From an uncultured Eubacterium sp. (GTDB lineage Bacteria; Bacillota; Clostridia; Oscillospirales; Acutalibacteraceae): DNA of 11,518 nucleotides. The notes below the pieces were generated by a model that saw nothing but the letters and a program-made list of their open reading frames with translations, had not been told where the DNA came from and did not search any database. Location: contig CABQCC010000049.1 of NCBI GenBank assembly GCA_902462495.1, positions 1 through 11,518 of the forward strand, written 5' to 3'. This document shows positions 5,478-11,518 of the stretch, piece by piece. Each line of letters starts with the position of its first letter. Position 1 is the first letter of the stretch. Both the position numbers and the translations under genes were made by a program.

Positions 5478-5506
5478 ATTATAGTGCGCTATATATCGTT
5501 TGTCAA
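5478..5506 (-). promoter_or_regulatory. Consensus sigma-A promoter of the marR/membrane-protein operon
   Basis: On the minus strand TTGACA (5506-5501) and TATAAT (5483-5478) are both perfect and are separated by 17 bases. A second inverted repeat, TATAG/CTATA (5480-5484 and 5489-5493), lies between the boxes and may be another operator half. A fully consensus promoter fits a gene controlled mainly by repression. Confidence 0.85.
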
Positions 5507-5537
5507 CACATATATTTACTCTGTTTATAAATACTTC

Positions 5538-5566
5538 TTGATAAAATCCCGAACATTTTATATAAT
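5538..5566 (+). promoter_or_regulatory. Promoter of the regulator-kinase-binding protein operon
   Basis: TTGATA (5538-5543) and TATAAT (5561-5566) are separated by 17 bases and lie 51 bases upstream of the response regulator ATG. It is divergent from the marR promoter, with about 30 bases between the two -35 boxes. Confidence 0.75.
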
Positions 5567-5617
5567 AAAATTAGATTAGTAGACGAAAAAAGACTGATTT
5601 TTATGAGAGGGTAAATT

Positions 5618-7201
5618 ATGTACAGTGTTCTTGTAGTTGATGATGAGGCTCGTCAGAGAGAGGCAGTTATAAAAAGTGTTGACTGGCAGGGTGCAGGCTT
5701 CAATGTTGTGGGCGATGCCGAAAACGGAATCGAAGCACTTGAACAGCTCGAAAAACTTGAGCCCGACCTCATTTTGACAGATATAAAAATGCCGCTTATG
5801 ACCGGACTTGAACTTGCACGCAAGGCGAGGGAAGTTCGTCCTGCCACAAAACTTGTTATTTTGAGCGGTTATGACGATTTTGAATACGCACAGGAAGCGT
5901 TCAAATATAATGTTATCCGCTATCTTTTAAAGCCGATTTCCGCACAAGAACTCGGTGACGAGCTTGTGAAAATCAGAGAAGAAATGGACTATGAGTTTGA
6001 GCAACTCAAAAGCGGAACTTCTGATGAAAACACATCAATCAGGCTTGAAAAGGCAGAGTATTTGCTTCCGCTTCTTCTCGGAACAGGTGATGACAATTAT
6101 CCCGATGAAGTGCTTATGCAAACTGCAAAGAGGCTCGGAATCGTTAAAAGTGACGGCGATTGCTTCAGCGTTGTTGTGTCAAAATTCAAAAATATTCAAG
6201 GCAAGAATGTAACCGAAAATCATCATATTGATTTTGTTAATGCCATTGTCGGCAAGTATGCGGAATGTGAGAGCTTTCTCGTTAACGGTAGAATTGTAAC
6301 CCTTGTTACAAGCACTCCTGAGGATATGTCAACAAAACTCCGTATTCCTGTTATCGAAATGGTGCAAAGTGCAAAGAAACTTCTCTCTCAAAAATGCACA
6401 ATCGGTATCAGTCAAACCGTTGACCGCCCGTCCTTGCTTGCGTTTGCTTGCACACAGGCGATTACCGCAAGACGATACACTTCCGACGGCACGGGCGATA
6501 TTAGATATATCAACGACCAAGAACCGAAAAGTTCTTTTGAATACGAGGCTGTGGACAAATCGGTTGACAGGCTTGAACAATTGCTTAAAGTCGGCACAAA
6601 GCAGGAAATCAACGATTATCTTGAAGAAATGCTTGCAGGCAAAAGCAGGGGCGGTATTGATTATCTCATCATTCAAATTCTTGCAACCGCCCACAGATGC
6701 GTCAGCGTTTTGTCAGATGCAAATGCTTTGTCGGAACTTTTTTCTTCAAATAATTTCATCACTTCCCGTCTTTCGTTTGATTTTAATGAGAGATACAAAA
6801 AAGAACTTATTTCGCTATGTCTTGATGCAAGAGATATGATTTCTCGCTCACAAAGACACGAGAGCGAGTCTATTTGTGACAAGGCTCTCCAAATCATCAA
6901 TGATGAATATATGAATGAGGACTTGTCTTTGACCGACGCAAGCGAAAAACTCGGAGTAAGTCCAAACTATTTGAGTGCACTCATCAAAAAAACAAAATCG
7001 CAAAACTTCGTTTCTCTTGTTACGGAACGCAGAATGAAGGCGGCAAGCGACCTGCTTTTGTGCACTTCTATGAAGATTTTTGAAATATCGCAAAAATGCG
7101 GATACAGCGACCAGCACTATTTTAGCTATTGCTTCAAGCGATATTACGGTATGTCGCCTAATAAGTACAGAGAGGAACACTTGGGTTCGGGCAATGTTTA
7201 A
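5618..7201 (+). CDS. YesN-type response regulator with AraC output domain
   Basis: A 527-residue cytoplasmic transcription factor. The receiver domain (1-120) has the acidic pocket Asp8-Asp9, phosphoacceptor Asp55 (LILTDIKMP), switch residues Ser83 and Tyr102 and Lys105 in LLKP. The middle (about 130-415) is a poorly conserved linker, typical of YesN-like proteins. Residues 417-527 form an AraC/XylS DNA-binding domain with two helix-turn-helix units: LTDASEKLGVSPNYLSALIKK (from about 438) and IFEISQKCGYSDQHYFSYCFKRYYGMSPNKYR (from about 487). GAGAGGG sits six bases before the ATG. Its last eight bases overlap the kinase gene, so the partner is certain. The likely target is the sugar-binding/ABC operon that begins at 10097, at phased repeats upstream of its promoter; that is inference from position and from the known XylFII-LytS-YesN system. 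Confidence 0.93.
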   Translation: MYSVLVVDDEARQREAVIKSVDWQGAGFNVVGDAENGIEALEQLEKLEPDLILTDIKMPLMTGLELARKAREVRPATKLVILSGYDDFEYAQEAFKYNVIRYLLKPISAQELGDELVKIREEMDYEFEQLKSGTSDENTSIRLEKAEYLLPLLLGTGDDNYPDEVLMQTAKRLGIVKSDGDCFSVVVSKFKNIQGKNVTENHHIDFVNAIVGKYAECESFLVNGRIVTLVTSTPEDMSTKLRIPVIEMVQSAKKLLSQKCTIGISQTVDRPSLLAFACTQAITARRYTSDGTGDIRYINDQEPKSSFEYEAVDKSVDRLEQLLKVGTKQEINDYLEEMLAGKSRGGIDYLIIQILATAHRCVSVLSDANALSELFSSNNFITSRLSFDFNERYKKELISLCLDARDMISRSQRHESESICDKALQIINDEYMNEDLSLTDASEKLGVSPNYLSALIKKTKSQNFVSLVTERRMKAASDLLLCTSMKIFEISQKCGYSDQHYFSYCFKRYYGMSPNKYREEHLGSGNV

Positions 7202-8921
7202 GTATAAAAAAACAAAACTTTCTCCTCTTATCATTGCGGTTGTTGTTTGCGGAATATTGTTTTCGGTATTTGCATCAACCGTGTTTTTTGGTATGTTTCA
7301 CCAAAAGTTGATGATTAATTCTGCTGCCGTGTCATCCAAGCAGACAGTGTCGCAGGCAGATATTGCGGTGTCGGGATATATGTCGTCCATAAAGAAAAAA
7401 CTCAACAATCTTTGTGAGGAATCAAACAGCTGTAAAAGTGAAAAAGAACTTCAAAGCGTTTTATCAACTTCGGCAAGGCTTGAGGATGATATTTACAGCG
7501 TTATGATTTATGACGATGACGGGCGACTCCTTTTGTACGGCAACGAAAACAACGATAAGGCAAAGGACAGCGCAACCGATATGCTTCTTGACAAGGCGGA
7601 TTTCTTTGCGGCGTCAAGCGGTTTTGCGGTTACCGACCCTCATGTCAACGCAATGTACAGGAACAAGTATCCTTGGGTGGTCACCATTGTAAGGCAGGAA
7701 TATTCAAGCCTGTTCAAACAGCAGGTTTATGTTGCTGTTGACTACAAGTTTTCGCAGATTGCAACTTATGTTGATAATATCAGTATCGGTCAGCGAGGCT
7801 ATTGCTATATCATCAATTCAAAGGGCGATGTGGTGTATCATCCTCAACAGCAGATGTTGTTTTCGGGTATAAAAACCGAGAGTACGGACAAAATTTCAAA
7901 AATGACGGACGGCACTCATATTGAAAAGGATAATATTTATTGCCTTATATCAATGAGCGGTTGCAATTGGCGAATTGTCGGAGTCAGCTATAATGACGAG
8001 GTTACAAAATCGGTGAGAGAACAGTTGCTTCTCGGATTTTTGTTTGCGCTTCTCTTCAGTTTGCTTATTTCTCTTGTGATTTATTTGATTTTGTCACGAA
8101 CCGTTACCCGACCTGTAAGACGGCTTGTTTCATCTATGCAGGAATTTGAAAAGCAGGCGGAAACTTTCAAGTACAATGCCGATATGAGTAATGTTGTTGA
8201 ATTCCAAACGCTTTCAACATCGTTTGAGCATATGGTTGGTATGATTCAGTCGCTTATGGAAAAGGTGCACAACGAGGAAATTGTCTTGCGCAAGACGGAA
8301 CTTAAAGCCTTGCAGGCACAGATTAATCCTCACTTTTTGTACAACACTCTTGATTCTATCCAGTGGATGTGCGAGCAGGACAACAGCAAAGACGCTGTCA
8401 AGATGGTTGGCGCACTTGCAAAACTTTTTAGAATCAGTATCAGCCACGGAAATGAATTTATCACCATCGGTGATGAACTCAAGCATGCAGAAAGTTATTT
8501 GATTATTCAAAGTTACAGATATAAAAATCAGTTTACTTATTCATTTGATGTTGATGAGGATTTGCTCAACTGTATGTGCAACAAAATCACCGTTCAGCCG
8601 TTTATTGAAAATGCAATTTATCACGGACTTGACCGAATGGTTGATGAGGGTGAAATCAAAATCACCGTTAAGCGTGACGGCGAGGATATTTTGATTATTA
8701 TTGCCGACAACGGACTCGGTATGACCGAGGAGCAATGCAGAAAAATTCTTGAAAAGGGCAGAAGTGATTCAAGAGGTATCGGCGTTAAGAATGTTGACGA
8801 CCGTTTGAAAATTTATTTTGGAGAACATTATGGTATTAATATTGAAAGCGAACTTGATGTCGGAACAACCGTTACTGTCAGAATCCCTACGATAGAGAAA
8901 GGACACGAAAATGAATATTAA
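7194..8921 (+). CDS. YesM/LytS-type sensor histidine kinase
   Basis: A 575-residue membrane kinase. Transmembrane segment 1 is at about 11-34 and segment 2 at about 278-300. Between them is a roughly 245-residue extracellular sensor, probably dCache-like (IYSVMIYDDDGRLLLYG; GYCYIINSKGDVVYHP). A HAMP linker follows (about 301-355). The His_kinase domain has the QAQINPHFLYNTLDSI motif with phosphorylated His380. The ATPase domain has an N box (PFIENAIYHG, Asn473), a G1 box DNGLGM (505-510) and GRSDSRGIGVKNVDDRL (522-538). The ATG at 7194 overlaps the regulator stop by eight bases. GAGAGG lies about 18 bases upstream and no closer ribosome-binding site is seen, so translation is probably coupled. 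An earlier in-frame start inside the regulator gene is rejected because the membrane segment begins here. It overlaps the next gene by 11 bases. Confidence 0.93.
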   Translation: MFKYKKTKLSPLIIAVVVCGILFSVFASTVFFGMFHQKLMINSAAVSSKQTVSQADIAVSGYMSSIKKKLNNLCEESNSCKSEKELQSVLSTSARLEDDIYSVMIYDDDGRLLLYGNENNDKAKDSATDMLLDKADFFAASSGFAVTDPHVNAMYRNKYPWVVTIVRQEYSSLFKQQVYVAVDYKFSQIATYVDNISIGQRGYCYIINSKGDVVYHPQQQMLFSGIKTESTDKISKMTDGTHIEKDNIYCLISMSGCNWRIVGVSYNDEVTKSVREQLLLGFLFALLFSLLISLVIYLILSRTVTRPVRRLVSSMQEFEKQAETFKYNADMSNVVEFQTLSTSFEHMVGMIQSLMEKVHNEEIVLRKTELKALQAQINPHFLYNTLDSIQWMCEQDNSKDAVKMVGALAKLFRISISHGNEFITIGDELKHAESYLIIQSYRYKNQFTYSFDVDEDLLNCMCNKITVQPFIENAIYHGLDRMVDEGEIKITVKRDGEDILIIIADNGLGMTEEQCRKILEKGRSDSRGIGVKNVDDRLKIYFGEHYGINIESELDVGTTVTVRIPTIEKGHENEY

Positions 8922-9882
8922 AAAAATATTGGCTTCGCTTTTGGTGTCGGTTTTCGCTGTCGTATGCCTGATTGGGTGCACAAGCACCGCAAAACCAACT
9001 GTTCACGGCAAGGTAGCTGTCATTACAAAGGGCAGTGATTCCTATTTTTGGAACGATTTGAAAAACGGTGCCGTATCTGCCGGAACGGAATATAACATCG
9101 ATGTTACGGTTGAAGGCCCTGACAACGAGTCTGATTGCAAGGCTCAAAACAAATTGATAAAAAATGCTGTTGCACGCAATGTTGATGTCATTGTTTTGTC
9201 TGCGATAGATTACAAAAAAAACGCACCTGCCGTGCAAAATGCCGTTGACAGCGGAATAAAGGTTATTATGATAGACAGCGATGTTGATGTAAAAAATACA
9301 CAGGCGTTTATCGGAACGAATAATATTCAGGCAGGCAAAAAAGCAGGCGAGGCAGTCGAAAAATTGTGCAAGGATGAGAGTAATATATATATAGGTATAG
9401 TAAGTTCGGGTGAAAACACCGAGAATAATACCGAGCGTCAGCAGGGCTTTGCCGAATATATTGAATCCCTCGGCAATGTAAAAATTGTTGATACTGTTTA
9501 TATTTCATCCGATGCGGACAATGCAACGGCTCAAACAAAAAAGCTTTTGAAAAAACATCCCGAAATCAATGCCGTTATCGGTTTTAATGAATGGGCGACA
9601 CTCGGTGCAGGCACGGCTATATCGGAACTTGAGCTTGCAGACAGCGTTTGTGTTGTCGGTTTTGACAACAATGTAAAGTGTGTCGGTATGCTTGAAACGG
9701 GCGAGATTGACACATTGATTGTGCAGAATCCGTTTGCAATCGGCTACATTGCGGTTTCAAATGCCGCACAGCTTATGGCAGGGAAGAGCATTGACCCTTT
9801 GATTGAAACCTCGGTTTATGTTGTTAATCGCACAAATATGTTCAACAAGGATGTTCAAAAGGTTCTGTTCAGTTTTGAATAA
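8911..9882 (+). CDS. Ribose-binding-protein-like lipoprotein, probable sugar sensor of the kinase
   Basis: A 323-residue substrate-binding protein of the Peripla_BP_4/RbsB group. The signal peptide ends in lipobox LIGC, with Cys23 the acylation site, so it is tethered outside the membrane. By eye the ribose/galactose-family ligand residues are present: Phe46-Trp47 (SDSYFW), the acidic DSDVD segment (122-126), Arg176 (NTERQQGF), Asn226 (GFNEW), Asp252 (VGFDNN) and Gln272 (VQNPF). Its start overlaps the kinase gene by 11 bases, with AAAGGA seven bases upstream, and a terminator follows. It has no permease or ATPase partner in its own transcript. The context says its job is to present sugar to the kinase sensor, as XylFII does for LytS in Clostridium. 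A transport role using the downstream ABC proteins is not excluded. The exact sugar is unknown. Confidence 0.9.
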   Translation: MNIKKILASLLVSVFAVVCLIGCTSTAKPTVHGKVAVITKGSDSYFWNDLKNGAVSAGTEYNIDVTVEGPDNESDCKAQNKLIKNAVARNVDVIVLSAIDYKKNAPAVQNAVDSGIKVIMIDSDVDVKNTQAFIGTNNIQAGKKAGEAVEKLCKDESNIYIGIVSSGENTENNTERQQGFAEYIESLGNVKIVDTVYISSDADNATAQTKKLLKKHPEINAVIGFNEWATLGAGTAISELELADSVCVVGFDNNVKCVGMLETGEIDTLIVQNPFAIGYIAVSNAAQLMAGKSIDPLIETSVYVVNRTNMFNKDVQKVLFSFE

Positions 9883-9924
9883 GATTACTTGTTATTTACT
9901 GTTTTGTTAATATTGCATAAATAA

Positions 9925-9966
9925 AACCCCGATTTATTGGTAAAAATATATCGGGGTTAACTTTTT
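9925..9966 (+). terminator. Rho-independent terminator after the sensing operon
   Basis: AACCCCGAT (9925-9933) pairs with ATCGGGGTT (9950-9958) and is followed by AACTTTTT. It separates the sensing operon from the transporter operon, so the latter needs its own promoter. Confidence 0.8.
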
Positions 9967-10025
9967 ATACATATTTATTTAGTAAAATAATAAAATTTTA
10001 TACATTTTGAATAAGATTTTACATT
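9963..10025. promoter_or_regulatory. Phased TTTTATACAT-like repeats, candidate response-regulator sites
   Basis: TTTTATACAT occurs exactly at 9963-9972 and 9996-10005, and a shortened TTTTACATT at 10017-10025. The spacings are 33 and 21 bases, about three and two helical turns. The last copy touches the -35 region of the mglB promoter. This is the arrangement expected for AraC-domain activators, but the DNA is very AT-rich, so chance similarity is possible. Confidence 0.4.
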
Positions 10026-10052
10026 CTCATTTCATTTGACCAACGATATAAT
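10024..10052 (+). promoter_or_regulatory. Promoter of the sugar-binding/ABC operon
   Basis: A perfect -10 box TATAAT (10047-10052) has only a weak -35, TTCTCA (10024-10029), 17 bases upstream. A perfect -10 with a poor -35 is typical of activator-dependent promoters. An alternative -35, TTGACC at 10036-10041, has no good -10 at the right spacing. Confidence 0.6.
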
Positions 10053-10096
10053 GAAGATGCTAAATGACTTGAAAATAATTTAAGGAGGTAATCTTT

Positions 10097-11203
10097 ATGA
10101 AAAAGATGAAAAAGTTATTTGCACTGCTTTTGGCAGTAGTAATGGTTGTCGGCTTTGCTGCATGCTCATCCAACAAGGGTGACGATTCAAAGACCGAAGC
10201 ACCTAAGAACAAGGGTGAAATATCTGTATTCTATTACACATTCAGCGATGCTTATATTTCTACCGTTCGTTCTTCAATGGACAAAATCTTAAAGGATTCC
10301 GGCTACACATTCAACGACTATGATGCAAACGGAAACCAAACAACACAGACCGAGCAGGTTCAGACAGCTCTTGCAAAAGGCTCATCAATGCTTATTGTAA
10401 ATGTTGTTGATACAGGTTCAAACGATGCTGCACAGAACATTATCAATCTTGCAAAGGCAAAGAATGTTCCTGTTGTATTCTTCAACCGTTCAGTTGATCA
10501 GTCAGTTATCGAAAGCTATGAAAAGTGCGTATTCGTAGGTACAGACTACGAGCAGGCAGGTCATATGCAGGGTAAGATGATTGGTGAATACCTTGTTGAA
10601 AATTATGACAAGTACGACCTTAACGGCGACGGCAAAATCAGCTATGTAATGTTCAAGGGTCAAGAGGGCAACATGGAAGCTATCGCTCGTACACAGTACG
10701 GTGTTGAGGATGCAAACACAGTTCTCAAAGAAGCAGGCAAGCCTGAACTTGAATTCTACGACAAGGCAAACAAGAACAAGTATCTTGTTGACCAGGACGG
10801 TCTTTGGTCATCAGCTGCTGCAACAAACTATATGAGCACAGCTCTTGCACAGTATACAGAAGCTAACAAGAATATGATTGAACTTGTTATCGCAAACAAT
10901 GACGAAATGGCTCTTGGTGCAGTTTCTGCTCTTCAGACAGCAGGCTACAACAAAGAGGGCGGCAGATACATTCCTGTATTTGGTGTTGACGCAACAGACG
11001 CTGCTAAATCAGCAATTAAGGCTGGCACAATGGTTGGTACAATCAAGCAGGATGCTCAAGGTATGGCAACCGCAATCACAACAATTATGAAGAACTACCT
11101 CGACGGAGCAAACGCTCTTGACGGTATCGATACCGAAAATGTAGTAGGCACATGGAGAGTTAACATTCCTTACTCTGCATACACAGCAGACAGCGCCGAA
11201 TAA
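10097..11203 (+). CDS. mglB: Galactose/glucose-binding lipoprotein of an ABC importer
   Basis: A 368-residue extracellular sugar-binding protein for a CUT2-type ABC importer. Signal peptide with lipobox FAAC (Cys23), then a low-complexity linker to residue 40. It resembles E. coli MglB throughout. The EF-hand-like calcium loop DLNGDGKIS is at 174-182, and the distant Ca ligand corresponds to Glu262 (IELVIANND). By-eye sugar contacts are Asp51, Asn130-Arg131, Arg198, Trp237, Asn267 and Asp298. A Gln (318) stands where E. coli MglB has an Asn, so specificity may differ from galactose/glucose. The ribosome-binding site AAGGAGGT, seven bases before the ATG, is the strongest in the window. Codon choice shifts towards GCT, ACA and AAG relative to the sensing operon. 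Both point to high expression. It is followed by an intercistronic hairpin and the ATPase gene. Confidence 0.92.
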   Translation: MKKMKKLFALLLAVVMVVGFAACSSNKGDDSKTEAPKNKGEISVFYYTFSDAYISTVRSSMDKILKDSGYTFNDYDANGNQTTQTEQVQTALAKGSSMLIVNVVDTGSNDAAQNIINLAKAKNVPVVFFNRSVDQSVIESYEKCVFVGTDYEQAGHMQGKMIGEYLVENYDKYDLNGDGKISYVMFKGQEGNMEAIARTQYGVEDANTVLKEAGKPELEFYDKANKNKYLVDQDGLWSSAAATNYMSTALAQYTEANKNMIELVIANNDEMALGAVSALQTAGYNKEGGRYIPVFGVDATDAAKSAIKAGTMVGTIKQDAQGMATAITTIMKNYLDGANALDGIDTENVVGTWRVNIPYSAYTADSAE

Positions 11204-11230
11204 TTAAAATCTACGGTGTCAATTAAAATC
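11202..11230 (+). repeat. Tandem AATTAAAATC repeats after mglB
   Basis: AATTAAAATC occurs at 11202-11211 and again at 11221-11230, each followed by a CTACGGT-like stretch, so about 19-21 bases appear duplicated. The second copy leads into the hairpin. Confidence 0.5.
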
Positions 11231-11233
11231 TCT

Positions 11234-11260
11234 ACGGTTGGGGCTTTATGCCTCAACCGT
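11234..11260 (+). promoter_or_regulatory. Intercistronic hairpin between mglB and mglA
   Basis: ACGGTTGGGGC (11234-11244) pairs with GCCTCAACCGT (11250-11260), an 11-bp stem with one wobble and a five-base loop. There is no U-tract after it (AAATAAATGC follows), so it is not a standard terminator. Such hairpins between binding-protein and ATPase genes usually stabilise the upstream message and lower expression of downstream genes. Confidence 0.7.
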
Positions 11261-11287
11261 AAATAAATGCAGATAGGAGAGATAGCT

Positions 11288-11497
11288 ATGCAGAAAAATG
11301 TAAACATATCCGATGCTGCTGACAAAGATATATTGTTAAAAATGGTTGATATAGAAAAGTCATTCCCTGGTGTTAAGGCTCTTGACCACGCTCAGCTTAC
11401 GGTAAAGCGAGGCACGGTTCACGCTCTTATGGGCGAAAACGGAGCCGGCAAATCAACACTTATGAAGTTAAATCTGAGTAATCTCCTTGCCGTGTAA
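11288..11497 (+). pseudogene. mglA: Sugar ABC transporter ATPase, truncated just after Walker A
   Basis: The reading frame starts like an MglA/RbsA-type ATPase: DILLKMVDIEKSFPGVKALDHAQLTVKRGTVHALMGENGAGKSTLMK. The Walker A GENGAGKST is intact. Full-length family members have about 500 residues with two nucleotide-binding domains. Here the conserved sequence stops after STLMK, eight unrelated residues follow, and a TAA closes the frame at 11495-11497, giving 69 residues. AGGAGA (11275-11280) seven bases before the ATG at 11288 fixes the start; the in-frame ATG at 11267 is rejected. It lies downstream of mglB and its hairpin. The break may be a real insertion or rearrangement, or a contig-end misassembly. 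The product as written could not be an active ATPase. Confidence 0.75.
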
Positions 11498-11518
11498 TTG
11501 TCTATTTCTCCGTGCTCA

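Noticed and set aside
6303..6839. Long open frame inside the response regulator gene
   Set aside because: It lies wholly within a well-supported gene in another frame; its composition is an out-of-frame shadow and no ribosome-binding site or family signal is present.
7080..7193. Longer N-terminus for the histidine kinase
   Set aside because: It would lie entirely within the AraC-domain coding region; the membrane segment and the typical 8-base overlap support the ATG at 7194.
9883..10096. Riboswitch in the leader of the sugar operon
   Set aside because: The region holds a terminator for the upstream operon, AT-rich repeats and a promoter, leaving a leader of only about 40 bases with no aptamer-like structure.

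Overview
The window looks like a chromosomal segment of a low-GC, spore-forming member of the Clostridia, probably a gut Ruminococcaceae/Eubacterium-type organism. The reasons are an alpha/beta-type small acid-soluble spore protein gene, AT-rich intergenic DNA, sigma-A-like promoters with strong Shine-Dalgarno sites, a YesN/YesM-type two-component pair, and clostridial-style 4Fe-4S and cupin genes. There is no rRNA, tRNA, CRISPR array or recognisable transposase. The species cannot be fixed from sequence alone.

Left part (1-2340): a spore-protein gene on the minus strand has an abnormal C-terminus. It is divergent from a small P-loop kinase gene that has its own near-consensus promoter. A minus-strand two-gene operon follows, encoding a protein with two 4Fe-4S motifs plus a cysteine-rich C-terminal domain, then a cupin. 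It is read from a promoter near 2321-2349 and ends at a hairpin terminator at 1203-1237.

Middle (2340-5460): a gene-poor AT-rich stretch with inverted repeats leads to a membrane-anchored extracytoplasmic protein of unknown function, closed by a strong terminator. Beyond it is a minus-strand block: a MarR-type regulator, a seven-helix membrane protein, a decayed low-molecular-weight protein-tyrosine-phosphatase remnant, and an HD-domain hydrolase. The MarR gene has a consensus promoter (TTGACA, 17 bp, TATAAT) with a palindrome at the transcription start, a good autoregulatory operator candidate.

Right part (5538-11518): the main functional unit. A response regulator with an AraC output domain, a YesM/LytS-type membrane histidine kinase and a ribose-binding-protein-like lipoprotein are encoded by overlapping genes under one promoter and end at a terminator. 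A second, separately promoted operon follows: a galactose/glucose-binding lipoprotein with an EF-hand-like calcium loop, an intercistronic hairpin, and the start of the sugar ABC transporter ATPase gene. The likely logic is that the first lipoprotein senses a sugar outside the cell and signals through the kinase to the regulator, which then activates the transporter operon at phased repeats upstream of its promoter. This matches the XylFII-LytS-YesN three-component arrangement known in Clostridium.

Both window edges look abnormal. The spore-protein gene loses its conserved sequence near position 240. The ABC ATPase gene loses its conserved sequence right after the Walker A motif, about 50 bases before the window ends. 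These could be real rearrangements or contig-end artefacts.
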